From Candidatus Spechtbacteria bacterium SB0662_bin_43 (GTDB lineage Bacteria; Patescibacteriota; Minisyncoccia; Spechtbacterales; 2-12-FULL-38-22), in contig VXOY01000032.1 in the NCBI GenBank assembly GCA_009839835.1, positions 1 through 38,860 on the forward strand: a stretch of DNA of 38,860 nt, read 5' to 3'. Below the pieces are notes generated by a model that searched no databases, was not told where the DNA came from, and saw only the letters and a list, made by a program, of their open reading frames with translations. Shown piece after piece: positions 24,473 to 34,754 of this stretch. Position 1 is the first letter of the stretch. Each line of letters begins with the position of its first letter. A program made the position numbers and the translations under genes.

Positions 24473-25111
24473 CTACTCTTCTTCTAAATAAATAACTCTC
24501 CGTATGATTTGAACTGGGTCGTTATCCCTATAGGTTGCCAAAAATGGTATGGTGTTCCACCCATTATCTAATAGATAGTCGTGCGAAAACGAACCATCAG
24601 AAATATCCACCGCACTCCCATCAATGGTAAGAGTATCAACCTGTTGCACAGTCCCTGTCAACGTTATGGCTTTGTCAGCACTCACGCTGTGGAGCTCTAC
24701 AGGATGAGTAATTTTCACTTGGGGCGAACGGGTAATAATTGATTGGTTGTAGTACACATACACCAGGGATACAAGCACCACAATAATACCCATAGCAACA
24801 AGGTGCCGAACGGTAATAATCGGTCGTGAACGAAAAACGCGGATCCTTTTTTTGACACGATTGTTTTCTAAAAATGTACTCCTCTTTCTATGAATAAACG
24901 CGTTTTGCAAAGCCGCCTCATCGCCACCTGTTGCTTGCGCCCAAAACCTCAAAAACCCCTTGGTATAAACAGGTGGGGGTAATTTTTCATACTCCTCTTT
25001 TTCAAGGTGCTTCAAATAGTGGATTGGTATTCTCGTAAGACGAGATAATTCTTCAAAGGAAAGGTTCGCGTTTTTACGAAGCGCACGAAGTTGAGTTCCT
25101 AACTGTTTCAT
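24473..25111 (-). CDS. RodZ-like protein: HTH domain, membrane segment, beta domain
   Basis: The 212 residues hold an N-terminal helix-turn-helix of the HTH_25/Xre kind (LGTQLRALRKNANLSFEELS, LTRIPIHYLKHLE, residues 3-70) and YTKGFLRFWAQATG typical of RodZ. A basic stretch follows, then one membrane segment at about 103-121, and an outer beta-rich domain (VKITHPVELHSVSADKAITL...DGWNTIPF) resembling the Ig-like domain seen in Gram-positive RodZ-like proteins. RodZ links MreB filaments to the wall machinery; whether this species has MreB is not visible here. Its ATG overlaps the ftsK stop by 4 bases. Confidence 0.82.
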   Translation of the reverse strand: MKQLGTQLRALRKNANLSFEELSRLTRIPIHYLKHLEKEEYEKLPPPVYTKGFLRFWAQATGGDEAALQNAFIHRKRSTFLENNRVKKRIRVFRSRPIITVRHLVAMGIIVVLVSLVYVYYNQSIITRSPQVKITHPVELHSVSADKAITLTGTVQQVDTLTIDGSAVDISDGSFSHDYLLDNGWNTIPFLATYRDNDPVQIIRRVIYLEEE

Positions 25112-27441
25112 CCTGGTGGATTGTGGTTATGGGTACTATTGTGCTGTGATGATTGCGGATGAGACAATGGATCGTCACCATTCTCTTCGCCACCCTGCTG
25201 GGATTGCGGCGCTGCATCGGAAGGTATGGGTTGTGCAAGGTGCGATTCGGTCTGACGTACTCCATCCACAGGTTCTGACGGCGCCACAGGTCCTCCGTAT
25301 TGCTCTTCTTCTGACAGGGCGTACACTTCTCTGGGACGGGCTCCATCTGCAGGACCAATAACATTATTCTCTTCCAAGAGGTCAAGGAGCCGCGCTGCAC
25401 GTGCGTACCCAACGCGCAAACGACGTTGGAGCAGTGAAGCAGATGCCTTTTTGCTCGCAATAACAATATCCTTTGCCTCATTGTATAGTGTATCCTCTTG
25501 GCTTGGGTCGCCTGCACCACTGCTTGAGGAAACAGAGTCAAAATCAACAGCACTCAGCGAAGATGGGTCGCTTGCTTTTTGTTCCCCTGCAAAATCCTTC
25601 ATATCACTCTCTTTGGCAGACGATTGGCTCCTGATAAAGTCAGCAACTTTCTTGACTTCAGAGTCTTGGACAAATGCTCCTTGTATACGAATAGGGGTTG
25701 AGGATTGGGGAGGTATAAAGAGCATATCACCTTTCCCAAGCAATTTTTCGGCTCCTGGCGCGTCAAGGATTGTCCGCGAATCAATCTGAGACGCAACAGA
25801 AAAAGACATCCGTGAAGGGAGGTTTGCTTTAATAGTGCCAGTAATAACTTCTACAGAAGGTCGCTGTGTCGCAACAATGAGATGAATACCTGCTGCTCGC
25901 GCGAGCTGAGCAATACGAACTACCAGCCCTTCGACTTCTTTTCCCTTCACTGCCATCAAATCCGCAAACTCGTCAATGATAACCACAAGGTATGGCAGAG
26001 GACCCTCTTGCTGTATGGCTTCTTTGTTTTTATGGTACGACCCAATATCGCGCGCGCCAACGCGATTGAATATGTCAAACCGCCGCTCCATCTCGGCAAC
26101 AGCCCACTTCAACGCGTTGATAGCTTTGGAGCTCTCGGTCACAACAGGGGCTAACAGGTGTGGAATGTTTGCGTACACCCCGAACTCAACTCGTTTTGGA
26201 TCTATTAAAATAAGGCGCAACTGCTGAGGTGTATTTCTATACAACAAACTCATAATCACCGTTGTTACCGCAATAGTCTTACCTGAACCAGTGCTCCCTG
26301 CTATCAAAAGATGGGGCATTTTTGTGAGGTCAGAATACACAGGTTTTCCTGAAACATCGCGCCCCAACGCAATCGCTAAATCTCCTGCTTCTTGAAATTC
26401 ACGTCTCTCTATCAGGGCACGCAACCGCACGAGCGCTGTTGTTTTATTCGGCACCTCAAGCCCAACAAGCGACCTCCCAGGGATCGGTGCCTCAATACGC
26501 AACGAGCGTGCTGCCAAAGCCAACGCAACATCATTTGTCAAAGCAGTAATTTTTGATAAACGAATTCCATCTGCAGGCTTGATAGTGTATTGCGTCACTG
26601 TTGGTCCTACATTGACCTCGCCCATATCAACGCTAATACCAAATGTCTGAAACGTTTTTTGTATTGCGCGGGCATTCTCCTGAATATTGCCACCTAAAGG
26701 TTTTCCCTCTTCTTGCTTTAACAAGTCAAATGGTGGCAAACGAAAACGGGCATCAACGGCTGCAAACGCAGTCTTCTGTACTCCTCGTCCCTCTTGTGTG
26801 TCGTGTTGTTTCTCTCTAATCACAACAGGAGAAGTAGATGCAAGCTGCGGTTCTGTAGATTCTCCATCTGTATGATGGTGTGCCTTTTCAAACGGCGTCT
26901 CCTCTTCCTCTTGAAAAGCAACATCGCCTTGTTCTTGCGACTCCTTCTTTCTCCATTCTTGCAAAACATGCAACAACGAGATGTTGAACCCAACAATAAT
27001 GGTGGCTACGAGGAGAGCCATTATCACAAGAAACCCTCCTATTGTTCCTACGATACTGGAAAGCGCAGAGGATAAACCTTCGCCCACAACACCTGCATCA
27101 ACAGAGATGAACGACAAAAACCCTAAGAACGCGAAGAAGAAACCGATCGACGCAAAAGCAATGCTGTTTGACCGTTCTCCTCCTACTCGTGTTGCAAAGA
27201 GCACGCCACACAACAAAACAACAAGAGGAAGACCGTACCGACCGACTCCTATCACAGCATCCAACGAATCACGAATCAGCTCACCAGCCTTTCCACCTTG
27301 ATTGAAAAAACTAAGGACAACAATCGCGACAATAACAAATAGGGTAAGTGCCAAAATACCCTTCAAAACACTGTGCTGATTCTCTTCCTGTACTACCTCT
27401 TCTTCTTTTTCTTTTTTGGTTTTTCTTTTTCTCCTCGGCAT
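25108..27441 (-). CDS. ftsK: DNA translocase FtsK/SpoIIIE
   Basis: I start at MPRRKRKTKKEKEE (27441); the track's extra 14 residues precede this basic start. Four membrane segments follow within the first 155 residues, then an acidic linker, and the motor domain. The motor has Walker A in LLIAGSTGSGKTIAVT, Walker B in YLVVIIDEFADLM and LARAAGIHLIVATQRPSV. A C-terminal winged-helix gamma domain (ASASLLQRRLRVGYARAARL) reads KOPS-like sequences, followed by an unstructured tail rich in Gln, Ser and Pro. The protein moves chromosome ends through the septum and activates XerCD. It is coupled to the RodZ-like gene. Confidence 0.94.
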   Translation of the reverse strand: MPRRKRKTKKEKEEEVVQEENQHSVLKGILALTLFVIVAIVVLSFFNQGGKAGELIRDSLDAVIGVGRYGLPLVVLLCGVLFATRVGGERSNSIAFASIGFFFAFLGFLSFISVDAGVVGEGLSSALSSIVGTIGGFLVIMALLVATIIVGFNISLLHVLQEWRKKESQEQGDVAFQEEEETPFEKAHHHTDGESTEPQLASTSPVVIREKQHDTQEGRGVQKTAFAAVDARFRLPPFDLLKQEEGKPLGGNIQENARAIQKTFQTFGISVDMGEVNVGPTVTQYTIKPADGIRLSKITALTNDVALALAARSLRIEAPIPGRSLVGLEVPNKTTALVRLRALIERREFQEAGDLAIALGRDVSGKPVYSDLTKMPHLLIAGSTGSGKTIAVTTVIMSLLYRNTPQQLRLILIDPKRVEFGVYANIPHLLAPVVTESSKAINALKWAVAEMERRFDIFNRVGARDIGSYHKNKEAIQQEGPLPYLVVIIDEFADLMAVKGKEVEGLVVRIAQLARAAGIHLIVATQRPSVEVITGTIKANLPSRMSFSVASQIDSRTILDAPGAEKLLGKGDMLFIPPQSSTPIRIQGAFVQDSEVKKVADFIRSQSSAKESDMKDFAGEQKASDPSSLSAVDFDSVSSSSGAGDPSQEDTLYNEAKDIVIASKKASASLLQRRLRVGYARAARLLDLLEENNVIGPADGARPREVYALSEEEQYGGPVAPSEPVDGVRQTESHLAQPIPSDAAPQSQQGGEENGDDPLSHPQSSQHNSTHNHNPPG

Positions 27442-27593
27442 ATCGTACAAAACAAAAAGGCACACAAACACACTATCATTCACTCTCTACCGTCACTCCT
27501 GCCGCCTTGTCGGAACAAAAGACTGCAGAAACGCGCTATCTTCTGGCAAGGAACCAGCGTACACAAAAGAATACTGCGTATGGCTGGTCCTTG

Positions 27594-30500
27594 TTACTCT
27601 GCGTGAAAACCTGTGCCTGCTGGAATTATTTTACCAATAATGACATTCTCTTTCAATCCAGTCAGGTTGTCGCATTTACCCTCAAGCGCTGCACGAATGA
27701 GAATACGAGATGTCTCTTGGAACGACGCAGCAGACAAAAACGAGTCAGTACTCAACGCGACTTTTGTGATACCCAACAAAACAGGAACACTCTTTATAGG
27801 TTGCTTTTTCGCTTTTTTCAACACCTCGTTCTCGTGCTTCAACTGGGCTGTAGAAATGATCTCGCCAACGCTCAATTGCGAATCCTTTGGGTCAATAATT
27901 TTCACCCGTGAGAACATTTGGCGAACAATAATCTCAATGTGCTTATTGTGAATAATCGCTCCATTGGAGTTATAAATTTCCTGTACCTCCATCACGATTT
28001 TTTTCTGCACCTCTTGTTTTGGAACCTGCTTATACAGATCTTTCAAATCAACGTGCCCCTCGGTGAGTTGCGAGCCAGCAACCACTTTCTCGCCTTTGCT
28101 CACGATTACCACCATATCTTGAGGAACTGCGTACTCTTTGATATCGCTCTTCTTCCCCTTTTTTGTCGTTGCATTCCGTGTTTCATATGAGATACGAACA
28201 AGGTACTCGTTGTCTTTTTTCTTAATATCCTTTACCGTACCATTCACATCAGAAATAATTGCCTGCCCTTTTGGAGAACGGGCTTCAAAAATTTCTTCAA
28301 TTCGCGGAAGCCCTTGCGTCACGTCTTGGGCGCTCGCAACACCCCCTGTATGGAATGTACGCATTGTCAGCTGTGTGCCTGGCTCCCCAATTGATTGAGC
28401 AGCAACCACCCCAACCGCAGCACCCTTCTTAACAGGTTCTCCGTTCGCCAGATCCAAACCATAGCAACGTGCGCACAGTCGTTCATCCATACACGACAAC
28501 GGACTGAAAATAAAAAGTGCCTGAATGCTTGTATCCTTACCGATGATTTTTGCTTGTTCGCTCCCAATATGGCTATTGCGCTTCACGATGACTTTGCGAC
28601 CCTTACCTTTAATATCCTTGACCGCCACCCGTCCATACACCTGTTCCTCAAAATCCTGACCCACGTTTTCACTATCAGCACGCAAGACCTCTGCACCATC
28701 CTTATCAGCGCACACATCGTTGTGTATGATAAGATCTTGCGCTACATCAACAAGCCTTCGCGTCAAATACCCTGCCTTTGCAGTACGCAGCGCCGTGTCT
28801 GTTGCCCCTTTTCGTGCGGCGTGCGTCGAAAGAAAGTACTCCAACGTTGTAAGACCCTCTTTATAGCTCGAGGTAACAGGAATTTCCATCGTCTGCCCTG
28901 AGGGGTTGATAACAGAACCCTTCATACCCATCATCTGCACCAGCTGTGTCTTTGAGCCACGCGCACCAGAGGAAACAATCATAGTTACTGATCCATGGTC
29001 ATCAAGGTATGACGAGAGTTTTTCCTCAATCTCTTGTTTGGTGCGATGCCACACCTCAATAATTTTATCGCTACGCTCCTTTGCGCTTAATAACCCTTCC
29101 TCAAACTGTTCTCGAATCGCACCCACCTCAGCAGACGCAGAATCAATAATATCGGATTTTTCGTTTGGAATAGTCAAGTCGTCCATTGCCCACGTTATGC
29201 CTGAGATTGTTGAGTAGTAAAATCCTAAATTTTTAACTTTATCCAACACATCAGTAGTCACATCCATGCCATATAAACTAAAAATATCAGATGTAACTCG
29301 CTTCATAGCGCCTGCGGCAAGTTCTTCGTTCACAAATGGAAAGTCTTCAGGGAGTATCTCATTGAATAGGATACGGCCTGCGGTTGTTTTCACAAAACGC
29401 TCACCTTCTTGTGCGTATTTTTCTAACCGTGCATTGCCTGCTACCCGTACTTGTATCTCTGCTTGTATCGCAATGAGACCTGCATCAAAGGCAAAAATTG
29501 CGTCATTCAAGGATGCAAACGATTTTCCTGTTCCTTCTGCATCTTTTTTGATCTTACTCATCCAGAAACATCCCAATACAATATCTTTTGTTGGGTTCAC
29601 GATTGGCGTACCTGTTGCAGGCTTAATAAGGTTCTTTGACGAGAGCATCAGGGTTCGCGCCTCCTCTTGCGCCTCTTCAGATAACGGAAGGTGTACTGCC
29701 ATCTGGTCTCCATCAAAGTCAGCGTTATACGCTGCACACACAAGCGGATGAAGCTGTATTGCATTACCTTCAATAAGGATAGGTTGGAACGCCTGTATTC
29801 CAAGGCGGTGGAGCGTTGGTGCGCGATTCAGAAGCACATACTTATCTGCTATCACCTCTTCAAGAATAGCCCACACTTCGGGCGGTGCCTCGTCAATCAA
29901 ACGGTTTGCTGCGCGAACATTGAACGCAAGTTCTCGTTCAATGATTTGGTTGATAACAAAAGGACGGAAAAGTTCAAGCGCCATCTTCTTTGGAAGACCA
30001 CACTGCGAAAACAAAAGATCAGGACCCACGACAATAACAGAACGACCAGAATAATCTACTCGCTTACCAAGCAGGTTCTGACGAAATCTCCCCTGTTTCC
30101 CTTTCAACATATCTGCTATCGATTTGAGGGTTCGCTTCCCGCCTGATGACGCAGCGGTGAGCGTCTGACCGCTACGCGCAGAGTTGTCAATCAGCGCATC
30201 AACTGCTTCTTGTAACATCCTTTTCTCATTACGAGTGATAACCTCTGGAGCATTGAGTTCTAACAACCGCTTCAACCTATTGTTTCTATTGATAACTCGC
30301 CTATATAAATCATTGAGATCGCTTGATGCATACCTTCCACCATCAAGCTGAACCATTGGTCGCAACTCAGGCGGTATCATTGGGAGATGAACCAAAAACA
30401 TCCATTCAGGACGAACGCCTGCCCGCTTCATTCTCTCCAAAAGGATAAGCCGCTTCTGTGCCTTATCTTTTTCCAACTTCTTGGCTGACTTCAACTCTTC

Positions 30501-31199
30501 TTGTATCTCTGCGATCTTCCCATCAAAATCTAATTCTTCAAATATCTTTCTTACAGGTGCTGCACCAGTAGATGCTTGGAATATTTCGCCGTACTTCAAG
30601 CTCATATCGTAGTAATCCGACTCATTCAAGATAGCAAGCACCTTCAATTCTTTGAGCCGTGTCAGTTCTGTATCCCTCGCCCTTTTTAGCTCGTCCCGAA
30701 TCTCCAAATCTTTCTCTGTCTTAGACTTCTTTTTGTACTCTTCTTGGACCCGTTGTATAACGTCCTCTCGCTGTTCATCATCGACCGTAACAACAATGTA
30801 ATGGTTGTAGTAAATAACTTTTTCCAGTTTGTTCAAAGGAACATTGAGAATAAGCCCCATAGCGCTTGAGATGCCGCGCAAAAACCAAATATGCGCAACA
30901 GGAACTGCTAACTCAATGTGCCCCATTCTTTCGCGCCGAACGCTGGAACGGGTAACCTCAACACCACACCTATCGCACACAACACCCTTGTAGCGAATCC
31001 GCCTATACTTCCCGCAGTAGCACTCGTAGTCTTTTTCAGGCCCAAATATCCGCTCGTCAAAAAGCCCGTCCCGCTCTGGTTTTTGGGTACGATAATTGAT
31101 TGTCTCTGGTTTGATGACCTCACCGTGCGACCACTCAAGAATATCGTCTGGTGACGCAATTTTTAGTTTTATGGATTTAAAATTGGATACTTTTGCCAT
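27594..31199 (-). CDS. rpoC: RNA polymerase subunit beta'
   Basis: The 1201-residue catalytic subunit. The first zinc site is CYCGKYRRIRYKGVVCDRCG near residue 60; the active-site magnesium loop is NADFDGDQMAVHLPLS. The trigger loop region includes GEPGTQLTMRTFHTGG. The second zinc site appears as a Cys in HNDVCADKDG plus SCMDERLCARCYGLD. There are no large lineage insertions, which fits the short bacterial form. It starts one base after the rpoB stop, the normal rpoBC pair. The ORF ends with the usual NVIIGKIIPAGTG. Confidence 0.98.
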   Translation of the reverse strand: MAKVSNFKSIKLKIASPDDILEWSHGEVIKPETINYRTQKPERDGLFDERIFGPEKDYECYCGKYRRIRYKGVVCDRCGVEVTRSSVRRERMGHIELAVPVAHIWFLRGISSAMGLILNVPLNKLEKVIYYNHYIVVTVDDEQREDVIQRVQEEYKKKSKTEKDLEIRDELKRARDTELTRLKELKVLAILNESDYYDMSLKYGEIFQASTGAAPVRKIFEELDFDGKIAEIQEELKSAKKLEKDKAQKRLILLERMKRAGVRPEWMFLVHLPMIPPELRPMVQLDGGRYASSDLNDLYRRVINRNNRLKRLLELNAPEVITRNEKRMLQEAVDALIDNSARSGQTLTAASSGGKRTLKSIADMLKGKQGRFRQNLLGKRVDYSGRSVIVVGPDLLFSQCGLPKKMALELFRPFVINQIIERELAFNVRAANRLIDEAPPEVWAILEEVIADKYVLLNRAPTLHRLGIQAFQPILIEGNAIQLHPLVCAAYNADFDGDQMAVHLPLSEEAQEEARTLMLSSKNLIKPATGTPIVNPTKDIVLGCFWMSKIKKDAEGTGKSFASLNDAIFAFDAGLIAIQAEIQVRVAGNARLEKYAQEGERFVKTTAGRILFNEILPEDFPFVNEELAAGAMKRVTSDIFSLYGMDVTTDVLDKVKNLGFYYSTISGITWAMDDLTIPNEKSDIIDSASAEVGAIREQFEEGLLSAKERSDKIIEVWHRTKQEIEEKLSSYLDDHGSVTMIVSSGARGSKTQLVQMMGMKGSVINPSGQTMEIPVTSSYKEGLTTLEYFLSTHAARKGATDTALRTAKAGYLTRRLVDVAQDLIIHNDVCADKDGAEVLRADSENVGQDFEEQVYGRVAVKDIKGKGRKVIVKRNSHIGSEQAKIIGKDTSIQALFIFSPLSCMDERLCARCYGLDLANGEPVKKGAAVGVVAAQSIGEPGTQLTMRTFHTGGVASAQDVTQGLPRIEEIFEARSPKGQAIISDVNGTVKDIKKKDNEYLVRISYETRNATTKKGKKSDIKEYAVPQDMVVIVSKGEKVVAGSQLTEGHVDLKDLYKQVPKQEVQKKIVMEVQEIYNSNGAIIHNKHIEIIVRQMFSRVKIIDPKDSQLSVGEIISTAQLKHENEVLKKAKKQPIKSVPVLLGITKVALSTDSFLSAASFQETSRILIRAALEGKCDNLTGLKENVIIGKIIPAGTGFHAE

Positions 31200-31200
31200 A

Positions 31201-34200
31201 TTAATCTTCTTTAGTTTCCTCTATTTCTACATTGAGCCCAAGACCTTTAATTTCGTTCACAAGCACGTTGAACGATTCGGGGATATTCGGTTTTTTTATC
31301 TCTTCCCCTTTAATGATTGATTCGTATGCACTGGAGCGACCAAGCACATCGTCTGATTTAATCGTCAGAATTTCCTGTAAATTGTGTGCTGCCCCATACC
31401 CTTCCAGAGCCCACACCTCCATTTCTCCAAATCGCTGCCCTCCGAACTGCGCCTTTCCACCAAGTGGTTGCTGGGTAATAAGAGAATAAGGACCGATAGA
31501 ACGCATATGTATTTTATCCTCAACCATATGCACTAACTTCATAATATACATATACCCAACAGTAACGGGTTGATGGAACGGTTCCCCTGTTTGACCATCT
31601 CGCAACGTAATCTTTCCATCTTCAGGCAGACCTGCTCGCACCAGCTCGCTTTTAATATCTGCCTCTGTTGCACCAGAAAACGCAGGAGTAATCGCCCTGT
31701 AGCCAAGCGTACCAGCAGCCCATCCCAAATGAACCTCCAAGATTTGACCGATATTCATACGGCTCGGTACGCCAAGAGGATTCAGGATAATATCAACAGG
31801 CGTTCCATCAGGAGCAAACGGCATCTCTTCCTCGGGTAATACCCGCGAAATAACTCCTTTGTTTCCATGTCGTCCTGCCAACTTATCCCCTGCCTCAATT
31901 TTGCGCAACTCCGCGATTTCAACCTGTATCTTTTTGATAACTCCTGTTGGTAGCTTCTCGCCATTATCACGAGAAAATACCGTGATACCAACAACTCTCC
32001 CTCGTTTCCCGTGCGGCATCCGTAACGATGTGTCTTTCACGTCTCGTGCCTTTTCACCGAAAATAGCACGCAGCAGTCGTTCTTCGCTTGTCAAATCTGC
32101 CTCGCCCTTTGGTGAAATTTTCCCAACCAAGATGTCGCCAGGACCAACATCAGCACCAATGCGTACGATGCCCTCCTCGTCTAAATTGCGCAACTTATCC
32201 TCGCCAACATTTGGAATATCAGGCGTTGTGATTTCAGGACCTAATTTTGTCTCCCGCACATCAGTACTTTGATCCTCAATGTACACAGAACTCAAAACAT
32301 CGTCCTTTACCAGCCGCTCGTTCAACACAATCGCATCCTCAAAGTTACACCCTCGCCACGACATAAACGCAACCAGTAAATTTTTACCAAGTGATAGAAA
32401 CCCATCTTTTACCGAAGAGGTGTCAGCAAGAATATCACCCTTCTTCACGACAGCCCCAGCGTTGACTTTTGCAGATTGATGAATAACAGTGTACTGGTTG
32501 CCGCGGACAAAATTGTTGAGGTCGTATTGTTTTGTATGGCTTGCCTGTTTTTTTGTCGCGTTGTACCGCACTTTAATGTGCTTTGCATCTGAAGAGACCA
32601 CTTTTCCATTGCTTTCAGCGATCACAAGGAGTCCTGAGTCTCGCGCCACCCGCTCTTCTAAACCAGTGCCCACAAACGGATCCTCGGGTCGGATACATGG
32701 AACCGCCTGCCGTTGCATATTAGAGGCCATCAACGCCCGCTTTGCATCGTCGTGTTCAATAAACGGTACAAGCGCTGTTGCAACCGAGATAAACTGTTTT
32801 GGAGAAACATCAATATACTGTATTTTTTTCGTTGGTATCTGTGTTGGTGTTCCACGAAACCTGCAGCTCACTTCCTTATCTAAAATAACACCATCTTTGA
32901 TAGTAATATCTGTGGTGCCTGCCGCAATGTATGCTCTCTCCTCCTGCAACGCGTTTAGGTAGTGAATCTCGTTCGTTATTTTTCCATTTTTCACAACGTA
33001 GTAAGGGGTCTCCAAAAATCCAAACCCATTGATTCTTGCAAAAATAGACAGCCTCCCCACAAGCCCAATGTTCGGACCCTCAGGAGTCTGTATCGGACAG
33101 ATACGCCCATAGTGGGATGGCTGAACATCTCGCACCTCAAACCCTGCCCTGTCGCGCGTCAACCCACCAGGACCTGTTGCAGAAAGAATCCTCTTGTGCT
33201 CAAGTTCTGCCAATGGATTCGTATTATCCATGAATTGAGACAGCTGGCTGCTTGCAAAAAACTCATTCACAACAGACGCAACGGGACGAATGTTAATAAT
33301 TTGAGACGGTGTAATTGAGTCAATATCCAGAGTAGACATCTTGTCTTTTGCAATCCTCTCCATTCTTGTTAAACCTAGTCGCAGACGATTTTGGAGCGTC
33401 TCACCAACAGAACGAACTCGACGATTTCCCAGATGATCTATATCGTCTGGAACTGCGTCGTGGTCGTTATTCATACGTATAATCTCTGCGATAATCCGTA
33501 TCACATCATTTTTATGGAGAACCCGTTCCTCTTTCGTGTACGAAAATCCATCCTTTGCCTCCTTCGGTGTATCACCTGTTATCTCAAACAACTCCCCCAA
33601 ACGTTGGTCTGTTTTCCACCGCCCAACATTCGACAAATCATACCTGTCAAAATTGAAAAAGGTGTTTTCCACAAGAGACTGCGCGTTTTCAGGCGTCGCA
33701 AGGTCGCCTGGACGAATCCTCTTGTATATTTCAATAAATGCCTCTACTTGGTTTTTCGCAGCGTCTTGTTTGAGGGTCTCTGCAATGTACTGCACGCTCC
33801 CAGTATCAACCTTTTGAAACGCCTTTTTGATATCAGCTGTGCTCATCCCAAACGCACGCAACAACGTTGTTGCTGCAACCTTTCTTTTTCTGTCTATTTT
33901 TACGTAAATAACATCGGTATACTCTGTCTCAAACTCAAGCCACGCACCTCTGTTCGGAATAATCTTGGCACAAAAAAGATGTTTGCCTCGCGACATCACA
34001 TCTGTGAAGAACACTCCTGACGAACGAATAAGTTGAGAAATCATCACTCGACCCACCCCATTGATGATAAAAGTTCCTCGTTCGGTCATAATAGGGAATG
34101 TCCCTAAATAAATCTCCTGCTCTTTGATCTCCCCTGTTTTCTTCACTAAAAGCTGTGCAGTAACGCGCAACGCAGATTCATAAGATGCGTTCTGCCTACG

Positions 34201-34425
34201 CGCCTCTACTTCGTTATACTTTGGTTCCTCAAACTTGTAGTCGCCAAACGATACCTCTAATTCCTTGCCTGAAAAATCAGTAATAGGAGAAACCTCATCC
34301 AGCAACGAACGAAGTCCAGAGGCGAGGAACCATTCGTACGATGCTCGCTGTATCTCCAGTAGGTTTGGTATCTCTGTTTCCTTGTGGGAATACCGAGAAA
34401 AAACTTTTGTTTTGATGGTAGTCAT
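31201..34425 (-). CDS. rpoB: RNA polymerase subunit beta
   Basis: The 1074-residue subunit. Recognisable blocks are FIINGVGRVMISQLIRSSGV, the rifampicin region FMDNTNPLAELEHKRILSAT and VQPSHYGRICPIQTPEGPNI, the KAVMS-equivalent LVAFMSWRGCNFEDAIVLNE, and the C-terminal QFGGQRFGEMEVWALEGYGA. In the rif region the residue after the conserved HKR is I, followed by LSATGPGGLT, instead of RRLSALGPGGLT; part of the normal RRL is therefore changed to RIL. It precedes rpoC by one base. Ribosomal L10/L12 genes, which often precede rpoB, are absent upstream; a gene-free region with a polypyrimidine tract is found instead. Confidence 0.98.
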   Translation of the reverse strand: MTTIKTKVFSRYSHKETEIPNLLEIQRASYEWFLASGLRSLLDEVSPITDFSGKELEVSFGDYKFEEPKYNEVEARRQNASYESALRVTAQLLVKKTGEIKEQEIYLGTFPIMTERGTFIINGVGRVMISQLIRSSGVFFTDVMSRGKHLFCAKIIPNRGAWLEFETEYTDVIYVKIDRKRKVAATTLLRAFGMSTADIKKAFQKVDTGSVQYIAETLKQDAAKNQVEAFIEIYKRIRPGDLATPENAQSLVENTFFNFDRYDLSNVGRWKTDQRLGELFEITGDTPKEAKDGFSYTKEERVLHKNDVIRIIAEIIRMNNDHDAVPDDIDHLGNRRVRSVGETLQNRLRLGLTRMERIAKDKMSTLDIDSITPSQIINIRPVASVVNEFFASSQLSQFMDNTNPLAELEHKRILSATGPGGLTRDRAGFEVRDVQPSHYGRICPIQTPEGPNIGLVGRLSIFARINGFGFLETPYYVVKNGKITNEIHYLNALQEERAYIAAGTTDITIKDGVILDKEVSCRFRGTPTQIPTKKIQYIDVSPKQFISVATALVPFIEHDDAKRALMASNMQRQAVPCIRPEDPFVGTGLEERVARDSGLLVIAESNGKVVSSDAKHIKVRYNATKKQASHTKQYDLNNFVRGNQYTVIHQSAKVNAGAVVKKGDILADTSSVKDGFLSLGKNLLVAFMSWRGCNFEDAIVLNERLVKDDVLSSVYIEDQSTDVRETKLGPEITTPDIPNVGEDKLRNLDEEGIVRIGADVGPGDILVGKISPKGEADLTSEERLLRAIFGEKARDVKDTSLRMPHGKRGRVVGITVFSRDNGEKLPTGVIKKIQVEIAELRKIEAGDKLAGRHGNKGVISRVLPEEEMPFAPDGTPVDIILNPLGVPSRMNIGQILEVHLGWAAGTLGYRAITPAFSGATEADIKSELVRAGLPEDGKITLRDGQTGEPFHQPVTVGYMYIMKLVHMVEDKIHMRSIGPYSLITQQPLGGKAQFGGQRFGEMEVWALEGYGAAHNLQEILTIKSDDVLGRSSAYESIIKGEEIKKPNIPESFNVLVNEIKGLGLNVEIEETKED

Positions 34426-34465
34426 AGTGAGTGGGTTTTAGGGTGAAAAAATTACAACAGAACAC

Positions 34466-34501
34466 CTGCCATTGTTACGGCAGTTTCTAAAATGCACTAT
34501 A
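34466..34501 (-). promoter_or_regulatory. Possible rpoB promoter and leader hairpin
   Basis: On the minus strand a TATAGT box (34501-34496, within TTATTATAGTGC) lies about 70 bases upstream of the rpoB ATG; no convincing -35 is seen. The predicted leader contains a hairpin CTGCC/GGCAG (34483-34466). This could be a regulatory leader for rpoBC, but support is thin. Confidence 0.3.
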
Positions 34502-34610
34502 ATAAACCCAGCGTGCGAACATTGATCTCCCGCACACTGCTTGTTTGTTCTTTTTATTGTAATACACTATGTTTATTTCGTCAAACTATGTTTCCCAAGA
34601 AAAAATCATA

Positions 34611-34754
34611 CCTCTCTCTCCCTCATTCTCCCTTCCCTCTCCCTCTTTCTCCTTCTCCTTTCCTCCCCCACCTATCTCTTCCTCTCTTTTCTCTCTCCTT
34701 TTTCCCTCTTCCCCTCCCTCTTTTTTTCTCTTCTCTCTTCCTCCCCCTCCTCTC
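34611..34754. repeat. 144-base polypyrimidine tract upstream of rpoB
   Basis: All bases are C or T except three A (34625, 34670, 34674); no G occurs. On the rpoB sense strand it is a GA-rich purine run. The three overlapping plus-strand ORFs and the minus-strand 84-residue ORF here encode only low-complexity Ser/Pro/Leu/Phe or Gly/Glu/Lys peptides and are not genes. Long homopurine-homopyrimidine runs can form triplex DNA or slip in replication. Confidence 0.9.

Noticed and set aside
21593-27483. Reassigned UGA code as in Gracilibacteria/SR1
   Set aside because: pgk and ftsK end in TGA exactly at family C-termini, and no gene needs UGA read-through.
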